In this document: positions 40,905 through 49,236 of the stretch, piece after piece
Layout of the letters: each line of letters opens with the position of its first letter
Numbering within the stretch: the first letter of the stretch is position 1
Made by a program: the position numbers and the translations under genes
From: CAWGYT01 sp963826795
GTDB taxonomy: Bacteria > Planctomycetota > Planctomycetia > Pirellulales > Pirellulaceae
Direction: 5' to 3'
Assembly (NCBI GenBank): GCA_963826795.1
Contig: CAWGYT010000020.1
Coordinates: 62,001 to 126,000, forward strand
Length of the DNA: 64,000 bases
Notes under the pieces: generated by a model
Seen by the model: the letters and a program-made list of their open reading frames with translations, nothing else
What the model was told of the DNA's origin: nothing
Database searches by the model: none

Positions 40905-42896
40905 ATGAACCAACCGCCACCGCCCATTTCGACGGAGCAGCTTCTGCGGCTCTACCGCACGATGCAAGTCATCCGGCAAACGGAGGAGGAACTCGCTCGA
41001 TGTCACCAGCGAGGCTTGATTCACGGCGCCTGCCACACCTACGTGGGTGAGGAAGCGATTGCGGCTGGTGTGTGCGCGCATTTGACCCAGCAAGACGTTG
41101 TCTTCTCGACTCACCGCGGTCATGGACATGCCTTGGCGAAAGGCATGCCGCCTCGCGAGTTGATGGCCGAGTTGTTCGGCCGCGTGACCGGCTGTTCGCG
41201 CGGACGTGGCGGCAGCATGCACCTTTTCGCGCCCGAGATCGGCATGATGGGGACCAGCGGTATCGTCGGGCCGTGCATCCTGCAGGCGTGCGGCGGCGGG
41301 TACAGCTCGAAGCTACTCCAGAATGAAACCGTCGCCGTGGCGTTCTTCGGCGACGGTGCTGTCAACAACGGTGCATTCCACGAAGGCCTGAACATGGCCA
41401 GCATTTGGAAGCTTCCGGTGTTGTTCATCTGCGAGAACAACCAGTTTGCCACGGAAGTTCCCTTTTCCTACGCAAGCAGCGTTGCCGATGTGGGTCGGCA
41501 CGCAGCGAACTATGGCATGCCGGGGTTCACGGTGGACGGCAACGATGTACTGGCAATTCACCGGGTCGCGGGCGACGCCGTGGCCCGCGCCGCGCCGGCC
41601 ACGGGCCCACGCTGATCGAGTGCAGAACCTATCGCACTCGCGCACACGCGGAAGGGATGGGCGATTTCACCTACCGAACGAAAGAAGACGTGGCCGCATG
41701 GAAGGAGAAGTGCCCAATCTCAAGGCTCCGTCGAGAAGTGACAGCCCGAGATCCCGCCGCGGCATTCGAGACAATCGACCAGGAAGTCGCGGAGGTCGTG
41801 AAGGAGGCTCGCGAGTTCGCGGAATCGAGCCCGCCGCCCGAGGGCTCAACGGCAACCGCTCACGTCTACGCGACTCCCCGCAGCCCGCAGCCAGCCGCCC
41901 ATCCCCCGGTGCCCGGGGACCGCCCATGCACCTTTGTCGGGCGCTACGCTCGAAGCCCTTGAGCAAGCGATGGCGTCCGACCCAACCCTCTTCGTGATGG
42001 GAGAAGGAATCGGTGAGCGCGGCGGAAACTTCACCACGACGCTCGGTCTCTACGCGCAGTACGGAGACGTCCGGCTGTGCGATACACCCATCTGTGAACG
42101 TGGCTTCGTCGGGCTGGGCTGCGGCGCAGCGATGACGGGGACGCGGCCGGTGATCGACTTCATGTTCATCGACTTCATCAACGACGCGTTCGGCGAGCTC
42201 ATCAACCAGATCGCGAAGATGCAATACATGAGCAGCGGTCGTCTGAAGATGCCGATCCTGCTGCGAGGCTGTGGGGGCATCGGTCATTCGGCCGCCACGC
42301 ACCATTCGGGGATGTACCACTCGATCTATTCGCACATCCCCGGATTGCGCGTGGTCTTGCCGTCAAACGCATACGACGCGAAAGGACTGATGGCGCATGC
42401 CCTGAAATGCGATGACCCGGTGTTGTTTCTCGAACATCGCGAGTTGATGCAGACCAAAAGTCACGTTCCGACCGGACACTACGAAATCCCTTTCGGTCAG
42501 GCTCGGATCGTTCGCCCCGGCACGGACGTCACCGTCGTCGCGATTTCGCTGATGGTCCAGCACGCCATGAACGCCGCGGAACAACTGGCTGACGAGGATG
42601 TGTCGGTCGAGATCGTCGATCCGCGCACCGTCTCGCCACTCGATGTCGGCACCATCCTGCAATCGGTGGCCAAGACCGGACGCCTGCTGATCGTCGATGA
42701 AGCGTTTGGCCCCTGCGGTCTTGCTTCCGAGATCGCCGCTCAGGTGGCCGACGCGGGGTTCAACCACCTCGACGCCCCGATCAAACGTCTCCACGGAGCG
42801 TTTGCGCCGACGCCGTATGCTCCCCTGCTGGAAAGAGCCGTTGTCCCGAATGTCGAGCATGTCGTTCAGGCGATTCAGGAACTGATGAGTGAGTAA
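40905..42896 (+). CDS. 2-oxoacid dehydrogenase E1, alpha and beta subunits apparently fused, two frameshifts
   Basis: The alpha part starts at 40905 (GACHTYVGEEAIAAGV, THRGHGHALAKG) and has the thiamine-diphosphate motif GDGAVNNGAFHEGLN...ENN. Near 41605 one missing base (GCGCC run) moves the frame to AGHGPTLIECRTYRTRAHAE...STATAHVYATP. Near 41945 another shift leads into the beta part (ATLEALEQAMASDPTLFVMG, GEGIGERGGNF, GHSAATHHSG, VSVEIVDPRTVSPLD). No clean start with a ribosome site separates the halves, and fused E1 of ~660 residues is known in relatives. Separate genes with damage at the junction remain possible. It would decarboxylate a 2-oxoacid or acetoin-like substrate and transfer the acyl group to E2. 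Confidence 0.8.
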
Positions 42897-42901
42897 CCGC
42901 T

Positions 42902-44311
42902 ATGCCTAAGGAGATTACCGTTCCGCGACTTGGATGGTCCATGGAGGAGGGGACCTTCGGCGAATGGCTGAAGTCGCCCGGAGACCTCGTGCGTCCGGGT
43001 GACATGGTCTTTCTCCTTGACGGCGATAAGGCGACGCACGAGATTGAATCGTTCGATACCGGCACCCTTTGCATCCCGCACGACGCCCCGCAGCCGGGTG
43101 AGACCGTCACGGTCGGACAAGTGATCGGATTCCTACTCGCCGAAGGCGAGTCGGCGCCCGCTTCGGTTCGCGCGGTTTCCGCTACGAGTTCAGGCAATGC
43201 CGCTGCAACGCCGCCCGAGACACCAACGTCTGCTCTTCCGGCATCGAGTTTCCCGCCGTCCGTGCACGGGCCCAGGAAACGCGCCGCCGGCCCGGCCGCA
43301 CGGCGCTCAGCTCGCGAACTGGGAATCGATCTGAACGCCGTCTTAACGCCCGACCCGACGGGCCGTGTGCTGTGCGAGGACGTTCTGCGCACCGCCGAGA
43401 TGCGGACCCAAGTGGCTTCCGGGAACCGGTCCGAAGCCCGAGCGGCATCCACTCCCCGAGCGCGTCGCCGTGCCCAGGAGCTGGGCATCGACTGGACGCA
43501 ATTGAGGGGGACCGGCCGCGGGGGGCGCATTCGGGAACGGGATGTCCTGGCCGCCTCCGCCGCCAGTGCGGCAATCGCGACACCTGTCGCGCGGACCGAA
43601 CGACCTCCAGTCGCTCCCGGCCGGCATCAGCCCGCCTCAAGCATGCGTCGTGTGCTCGCTCAGCAGATGCTGGCCGGAGTTCACCAGACCGCTCCTGTCA
43701 CGCTGATGACGAAGGTCGACGCGTCCACACTGGTCGCGCTGCGTGAACGCTGGCGAGCGACCCCCCTTGGAAATTGCCTGCCCAGCTACAACGATCTATT
43801 CATCAAGCTGGCGGCCATGGCCCTCCGCGAACTTCCCGAGATGAATGCCTGCTGGCACTGCGACGGAATCTGGATCTTCGATTCGATCAACATCGCGCTA
43901 GCGGTCGACACCGCGTCCGGCCTGTTGGCTCCCGTGATCCATAACGCCGACCAGCTCACTCTGACTCAAATCGCGGCACGCTCGCGCGAGTTGACCGAGC
44001 GGGCTCGCTCCAGCAAGTTGACGCAATCGCAGCTCGAAGGCGGTACGTTCACGGTCACCAACCTGGGAATGCTCGGCGTCGATGCCTTCACTCCAATTCT
44101 GAATCTTCCCCAAGCGGCTATTTTGGGAATTGGCCGGATTGTTCAGGAGCCGATTGTTCGCGACGGCCGGGTTGAGGTCGGCCAGACTCTTTCCCTGAGC
44201 CTGACGTTCGACCACCGGGTCCTCGACGGCGCTCCCGCGGCCCGCTGGCTGCAGCGGTTCTCACAGATGATTCTGCTCCCGGATCACGCTCTGAACGTTC
44301 CATCGATGTGA
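42902..44311 (+). CDS. Dihydrolipoamide acyltransferase (E2) with two peripheral-subunit-binding segments
   Basis: The 469-residue protein starts 5 bp after E1. An N-terminal lipoyl domain (PRLGWSMEEGTFGEWLKSPG) has its lipoylation Lys43 in GDKATHEIES. Two E3/E1-binding-like segments follow: ARRSARELGIDLNAVLTPD...GRVLCEDV and ARRRAQELGIDWTQLRGTGR...IRERDV. The catalytic domain contains TFTVTNLGMLGVDAFTPILN and the active-site block DHRVLDGAPAARW near residue 435. Linkers are Ala/Pro-rich, as usual. No lipoamide dehydrogenase (E3) is encoded nearby, so it must share one from elsewhere. The substrate class is unclear. Confidence 0.9.
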   Translation: MPKEITVPRLGWSMEEGTFGEWLKSPGDLVRPGDMVFLLDGDKATHEIESFDTGTLCIPHDAPQPGETVTVGQVIGFLLAEGESAPASVRAVSATSSGNAAATPPETPTSALPASSFPPSVHGPRKRAAGPAARRSARELGIDLNAVLTPDPTGRVLCEDVLRTAEMRTQVASGNRSEARAASTPRARRRAQELGIDWTQLRGTGRGGRIRERDVLAASAASAAIATPVARTERPPVAPGRHQPASSMRRVLAQQMLAGVHQTAPVTLMTKVDASTLVALRERWRATPLGNCLPSYNDLFIKLAAMALRELPEMNACWHCDGIWIFDSINIALAVDTASGLLAPVIHNADQLTLTQIAARSRELTERARSSKLTQSQLEGGTFTVTNLGMLGVDAFTPILNLPQAAILGIGRIVQEPIVRDGRVEVGQTLSLSLTFDHRVLDGAPAARWLQRFSQMILLPDHALNVPSM

Positions 44312-44323
44312 GGCCGACGAGCC

Positions 44324-44424
44324 CGGAAGTGGGAAGTGGGAAGTGGGAAGTGGGAAGTGGGAAGTGGGAAGTGGGAAGTGGGAAGTGGGAAGTGGGAAGT
44401 GGGAAGTGGGAAGTGGGAAGTGGA
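44324..44424. repeat. Heptamer microsatellite (GGGAAGT)n
   Basis: About 14 perfect copies of a 7-bp unit lie 13 bp after the E2 stop. Frames through it repeat every three units, but it is non-coding in context. It is prone to slippage. Confidence 0.95.
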
Positions 44425-44615
44425 AGCTGAGAACTACTGCGCCGGCCCCGAGAATTGTGACAACTGCGAGCCATTTTTTCTGTTCGCTTTGCTACCGCCA
44501 CGGCAATACGTCTCCTGGATCGCCATCGATCGGCGTCGGCTCCCGCCGGCACCTGCGACGGGTCATCAACGCCGACCGTGACAGGAAATAACAGCGAACC
44601 TCGTCGGAGATTGAA

Positions 44616-45068
44616 GTGATGGGTCGTATCATCGTTGCCAACGTGATGCCGATTACTGGAACCGCGGCCAGGGTTGCCGCCCGACTCTGCAATTTTGAGA
44701 CGGACAAATCCTACTTGCTCTCGGACCACCAGGAGTTCCATGATACGGAGGTCGCCCCCGTGATTCGCAGCATGAAGAAGTCCCACGTCGATCTGTTCGG
44801 CGATGCCAGCCGGATCGGCCCAGCTGCGCACAACCGGGCCCGGTCAGGTCGGCGGATCGAAGCGGTCAAGTGGCGAATCGAGCAATATGCGATCGTGGTC
44901 ACTTTTCGTCAACTCGTGGGTTTTGGCGAGGAGCGAAGTGGCGACAACGAAACCGACAACGCCGGTTACTATCGAGCTGTCGAAGTCTACGTCTATGCCG
45001 AGAAGCCCCCGACTCCGGCGCCGCCCAAACCGCGCAAATCGCTTTCGTGCGGACCAGGACGTTGCTGA
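44616..45068 (+). pseudogene. OmpA-like C-terminal domain fragment
   Basis: The later part of the frame shows an OmpA/Pal-like peptidoglycan-binding pattern: GDASRIGPAAHNRARSGRRI (the N..LS.RRA helix region), then GFGEERSGDNETDNAGYYRA and VEVYVYAEKPPTPAPPKP. After about 45030 the reading enters sequence that is the antisense of a kinase fragment, so the last ~12 codons are not original. The N-terminus is not clearly coding and has no signal peptide. It is likely a truncated remnant of an envelope protein fused by rearrangement. Confidence 0.5.
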
Positions 45069-45589
45069 TCCAACAGGCTTTGAGCTTCGTGGGATTGGCC
45101 CGACCGCGCGGCCTGATAGGCACGATTCATTTCGGTGGCATGGAGCAGTTGACGTGTTCGCTCTTGGCTTGCTTGAAGTTGTTCGCTCTTTTTCGACAAA
45201 CTCGACGAATGAAGTGACAAGCCAGCCAGAGCGGCCAGGCTCAGCATCACCAGCAGCGCCGCGACCACGACCACGGCTCGCCCATGTTGTTGGTGACGCC
45301 GATGGGCCCGCTGAAGCGGCGTGAGACGACGCGCGTGAACCGGCTGACCCCGCAGAAAACGGTCAAGGTCCTCTGCCAGGTCGTCGGCCGAATCGTACCG
45401 ATCCGACGGCAGCCGCGCCATCGACTTATTCAGCACCGTTTCCAAGTCCTGCGAGAGCGAAGGATCCAAGCGTCGGCCAGAAGGCGGCTCCGAGTGGAGG
45501 ATCTGCTGCACCAGCGCCGGGAAGGCTTGCTGCGGAAACGGTCTCTCCAGCGTCAGCAATTCGAAAAGGGTCGCCCCCAGCGAGTAGAC
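45031..45589 (-). pseudogene. Ser/Thr kinase fragment (end of kinase domain, TM helix)
   Basis: On the minus strand the frame begins VYSLGATLFELLTLERPFPQ, the DVYSLG block of a Hanks-type kinase without its Asp. It continues with the last kinase helices (RLPSDRYDSADDLAEDLDRF), a membrane helix (AVVVVAALLVMLSLAALAGL) and a coiled-coil-like stretch. It stops at GPHESDLRG, which in relatives continues into a WD-repeat region. Upstream, the catalytic loop is replaced by the 240-bp element, joined exactly at GTCTAC (Val-Tyr codons). Both ends are truncated. Confidence 0.8.
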
Positions 45590-45823
45590 CCTGTAGTTGC
45601 ATAAAGGATTCTTTGCGAGTGTGAGTTGGACTGAGAAAACCAGGGGTCTTCGAACTTGCCATCGCTTGTTGCTGGATCTCACATCCGGTGAGATCCAGGC
45701 GCACCGGGAGGGCGAGGCTCCTGCCGAGCCGCAGGAGCGGAAGACGCTGTCAAAGAAGGCTCAGCAGGAGCTTCGCCCTCCCGAAGGCTTGGCCACAAAG
45801 CAGTTTTTCTGCAACGCTGGGGT
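45584..45823 (-). repeat. 240-bp dispersed element, copy 2 (inverted)
   Basis: Reverse complement of 4701-4940 with one difference noticed. One end is the GTCTAC shared with the kinase DVYS codons; the other ends at ACCCCAGCG next to unrelated sequence. It carries the REGEAPAEP inverted repeat. Confidence 0.85.
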
Positions 45824-46380
45824 CAACTGGAGTCTCGCGCGACACGCTCAGGACGCCACGTCGAGCGTGCTTTACGTCCCGTGTCAGGTCCTGGCGGCCG
45901 GAGAATAGCGTATTCGGCGACGGTGACTCACGCAAGTGTTTTCCTCCATTTTTCACAAAGCAGGGGGCACGCTCCTGATGCGCGACTTCACCTCGTTTCC
46001 ACCGCCCACTTCGATTCCGTGATTTGCCGATCCGTGATTTACCGATCGACTGCAGGCCGCGGGATCACCGTTCGCCCTCTTCGCAAAAAAATTTCGTGGT
46101 TTCAGAGAGTTTTCATTGGTGTTTTGGTGCGGTTGTGCGTTTTTTAATACGGCGGGGTGTCGACGTCCCGTCGCGGGAGAGTCGAATCGGAGCGCAGATT
46201 TGAAAAACGGGGCAGCCACAGCGGGAGGACGAGGCTACTGCCGCGCCGAACTTGCGTTGCAAGCCGCTCTTCGCGCGGCGCCGCACGCTTCGCCCGTCCG
46301 GGACGATCCCGAATCCTTCGTTTAAGAGTGGCCAAGTGCCTTGTTTTGTTACTCATCTCTTGAGGTCGAGGAGTGTTGCT
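45824..46380. other. Intergenic, nothing recognised
   Basis: No gene was seen. GGGAGGACGAGGCTACTGCCG near 46229 is a distant relative of the GGGAGGGCGAGGCTCCTGCCG repeat. The A/T-rich stretch at 46085-46150 could hold a promoter for the following PEP-CTERM gene. Confidence 0.4.
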
Positions 46381-47538
46381 ATGGCTTTGACGAGTCTGCA
46401 TCGAGCAGTCAGGTTCGCGTTTCTGATTACCATCATCGGGGGCGCTGCTGCTGAGGCGGAATTGGTGATCGCGCCGGTATTTAACAAGATTGAGGGCAGT
46501 GGTCCCACCCAGGATTTCGATCTCGGACTGCTGGCGCACACGCCCCTGCGGGCACCAGGCGACCATTTCGCATACGTTGCAGGCGACCCGCGGGCTCCGC
46601 AACTGGATACACTTCACTTCTGGAACGACAGCCCTTACAACATCACGGGCTTTTCACTGCGAATTATCGGAACCGGAACCGATACGGAAGATCCAGGCAC
46701 GATTGTGATCGATGACAATGTGAACGCCCGATTCGGAGACGTTGCAGGGTATCCGATCGCCTCGGACATCTTCCCCAACGTCGAAATCACGGAAAACGGC
46801 AAGGCCATTCACTTTTCCGGAGGCGTGATTCCGCCGGGTGGGCGATTCACCGATCTCCACTACGCCGACAGTGACTTGGTGCCTGAGATCCAGGCGTTCG
46901 ACTACGCCGCCATCGATTCGTGGTTTTCAGGAGAATTGGCGGACGAGAAGCTCTGCCTGGTTCAGGGCGATCCCGTCACAATGCAACCTTTCAATCTGGT
47001 CGATGCTTACTGCATTCCTCCCACGGACGGAACGATCGGCGACGTCGGGGGACCGGCCAGTATTTCAGCAACAGGTGAGTTTGCCGCCAATCACGCCGGT
47101 GTGGTGGATGTCTTTGTGATCTGGGAGCCTGAAGAGCTGACCGTGATGGAGGGCCAATCGTTTACGTACTCTTCGTCTGTTTCTTGGACCAACGACCACC
47201 CGGACGCTCGCGTCAGAGAGTGGGTCGGCAATTTCCTGCTCGATCCGCCCAAAGCCTTTCCGATCACCGATACGGCCTCGCCCGAAGCCACGCCGCCGGA
47301 ACTGACCAAGAACGGCACTTCCGCCACGGTGACCAATCGCACGTTCGACGCCAGCCAATTCCCACCGGACGATATTGGGCGATACCATATCCAGGTCAGC
47401 GGACTGGAGCCCGGCGAGATTGTCACGTTCAGCAAAACCGCCGGAGGCGGAGAAGTGGTGCCCGAGCCATCGTCATTGGTGTTGACCCTGCTCGGTCTGG
47501 GCACGCTGTTGACGTTCGCCCGACGCGGATCCTGTTAG
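46381..47538 (+). CDS. PEP-CTERM sorting-domain protein
   Basis: ATG 46381 follows GAGGTCGAGGAG and opens a signal peptide (LHRAVRFAFLITIIGGAAAEAE). The 385-residue protein is acidic and beta-rich (TLHFWNDSPYNITGFSLRII, GVIPPGGRFTDLHYADSD) and ends VPEPSSLVLTLLGLGTLLTF with ARRGSC, the exosortase recognition helix and basic tail. No catalytic motif is seen. The upstream open frame is ignored because it lacks a signal and ribosome site. Confidence 0.85.
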   Translation: MALTSLHRAVRFAFLITIIGGAAAEAELVIAPVFNKIEGSGPTQDFDLGLLAHTPLRAPGDHFAYVAGDPRAPQLDTLHFWNDSPYNITGFSLRIIGTGTDTEDPGTIVIDDNVNARFGDVAGYPIASDIFPNVEITENGKAIHFSGGVIPPGGRFTDLHYADSDLVPEIQAFDYAAIDSWFSGELADEKLCLVQGDPVTMQPFNLVDAYCIPPTDGTIGDVGGPASISATGEFAANHAGVVDVFVIWEPEELTVMEGQSFTYSSSVSWTNDHPDARVREWVGNFLLDPPKAFPITDTASPEATPPELTKNGTSATVTNRTFDASQFPPDDIGRYHIQVSGLEPGEIVTFSKTAGGGEVVPEPSSLVLTLLGLGTLLTFARRGSC

Positions 47539-47548
47539 ATTCGCTTGG

Positions 47549-47580
47549 ATCTGAAAATTTGATCTGAAAATTTGATCTGA
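47549..47580. repeat. 13-bp direct repeat GATCTGAAAATTT, ~2.6 copies
   Basis: Three GATCTGAA starts occur in tandem 10 bp after the PEP-CTERM stop. The role is unknown. Confidence 0.8.
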
Positions 47581-47758
47581 ATCGGGGCCCGGCCAAGTCA
47601 CCAGGTCACTCGCGCTCGGCGCAGGTGGATAAAACACCTGCGTCGAGCGCTGGGATGCGGGGCGCGCGGAATTGCCCTTGGCGAACACTGTGTTACAAGT
47701 AAGATTTGAGTCGGAAGCCCCGGGAGTGAAGTGACGTCCGCATCCTGTTAGTTCCAAG

Positions 47759-48394
47759 ATGGCCAACCCCGCGCACGTTGAGATCGTTCAAGCTGGTCGC
47801 GAGGCCGTCCACCAGTGGAGGCTCGACCACAACACGTTTCGTGAGTGTCTTGACCTGACCCACGCGGAGCTGCGCGGCATTGACCTGAGCGCCACCGTGT
47901 TGCTGCACGCGGATTTCGGAAACGCCGATCTCCGTGGCGCGTGCCTGCTCGCGGCTGGGTTGCCATTCGCTCGGCTTGATGGCGCGAATCTTGCCGGAGC
48001 GGAAATGTACGGGGTCGACTGCCAGGACGCTTCCCTGGAAGCCGCCAACCTGAATGGGTGCAACCTCGGCACCGCCGATTTTCGACGCGCCAATTTGCGG
48101 CGAGCGACGCTGCAATGGGCTCAACTCGAGGCCGCCGATTTCCGGTTCGCCAATCTCCAGCAGGCGGACTTTACGGAGGCCGACCTGGTCGACGCCGACT
48201 TTCGCGACTCCAATCTAAAGAGGGCCGAGTTTCGCCGCTCGGATTTAACCGACGCGAAGTTGGCGGGTGCGGACTTGCGGGGTGCTCGCAACGTGTGGGG
48301 CGCGACGGCTCAAAGTGCGAAGCTCCGGGGAGCCAATTTGCAAGACGCCAAGCTCGGCATCTGGCGGCGTCTCACCACCCGCTTTGGCGATTGA
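47759..48394 (+). CDS. Pentapeptide-repeat protein
   Basis: The 211-residue protein consists almost wholly of A(D/N)LXX pentapeptides from about residue 35: HAELRGIDLSATVLLHADFG, NADLRGACLL, GANLAGAEMYG, ADFRRANLRRATLQWAQLEA. These predict a right-handed quadrilateral beta-helix of about 30 units. No signal peptide is present. Some family members mimic DNA or protect gyrase, but most have unknown roles; there is no gyrase or drug context here. Confidence 0.9.
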   Translation: MANPAHVEIVQAGREAVHQWRLDHNTFRECLDLTHAELRGIDLSATVLLHADFGNADLRGACLLAAGLPFARLDGANLAGAEMYGVDCQDASLEAANLNGCNLGTADFRRANLRRATLQWAQLEAADFRFANLQQADFTEADLVDADFRDSNLKRAEFRRSDLTDAKLAGADLRGARNVWGATAQSAKLRGANLQDAKLGIWRRLTTRFGD

Positions 48395-48472
48395 AATATC
48401 ATCGACGCCGCCGCGCGTCGATGCCTCGGTTGCCACTGGTAAATTGAAGCGACACTTCACTGCTCCAGTCCA

Positions 48473-49060
48473 TCAACGAGGCCACGTCGCTTCCGGGTCG
48501 AAGTTAATCGTCGGCTCGGCAGGGCGAGTCGGGATCTGCGGTTTTAGAAACGGCTTGTCGGCTGCCTTGTGGCAGGCGTAGCAGGTTTCCAATGAGAATC
48601 GATAGGCTGCGTCGAATCGCTCCGGATCCTTCGCTTCGATGGCCGCTTGCAGCTGCGCCAGAGGTGTATTCTCCATCGCTTCCAAGATCTCGCCCAATTT
48701 GATTTCCTGGCCTGAATTGTCCTTTCGCACGGGAATGACCCGGACAGCCCACCGCAAGTGCGATCGCGTCTCATTCCAATAGAATTGCGCGAGGGGCCAA
48801 TTGGCATGCTGGCCCGCAAACCAAAGATTGTTGAAATGGTAGGCAACGCTGGTCATCACGTGGGCCTGGTCCGTCGCCTTCTGCTTCAGGGTCTCGACGT
48901 CGGTTCCAAGCAACGCCAAGTCCGCTTGGCCGTCGGTGCCCGGCCCCTCCGCAACGGCGTCCTTCAGCAGATTGGGCAAGTGCGGATTGATAAGACACGA
49001 TCCGATGAGTACGCCAAGGGCCAAGGTCACAACGGCCCGCGCGTTTCTTGCATAAGTCAT
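48473..49060 (-). CDS. Exported monohaem c-type cytochrome, class-II-like
   Basis: The 195-residue protein has an N-terminal signal or anchor (AVVTLALGVLIGSCLI), helical middle and a single haem motif CYACH near the C-terminus (RFSLETCYACHKAADKPFLKP). The position of CxxCH near the end of a four-helix-like protein fits the cytochrome c'/c556 class. ATG 49060 is preceded by AAGGAAATC. It probably carries electrons or senses gas at the outer face of the membrane; no redox partner is adjacent. Confidence 0.8.
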   Translation of the reverse strand: MTYARNARAVVTLALGVLIGSCLINPHLPNLLKDAVAEGPGTDGQADLALLGTDVETLKQKATDQAHVMTSVAYHFNNLWFAGQHANWPLAQFYWNETRSHLRWAVRVIPVRKDNSGQEIKLGEILEAMENTPLAQLQAAIEAKDPERFDAAYRFSLETCYACHKAADKPFLKPQIPTRPAEPTINFDPEATWPR

Positions 49061-49236
49061 GATTGTGATTTCCTTGTGTCATTTTCGACAAGCGATTCGG
49101 TCTCGTCTGAGCTGCGTCGCTCACTCACGACCTTCCACGCGGCGTCGCGCCTCGACTCCTTTTCAAACTTCGCACCAGAGTTCATGCTACACCGACCTTC
49201 CCATCCTGCGTCCTTTTGCGAGATCGTCTCATCGCC

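Noticed and set aside
44324..44424. Heptamer repeat as a coding repeat region
   Set aside because: It lies after the E2 stop with no start or ribosome site and is best explained as a microsatellite.
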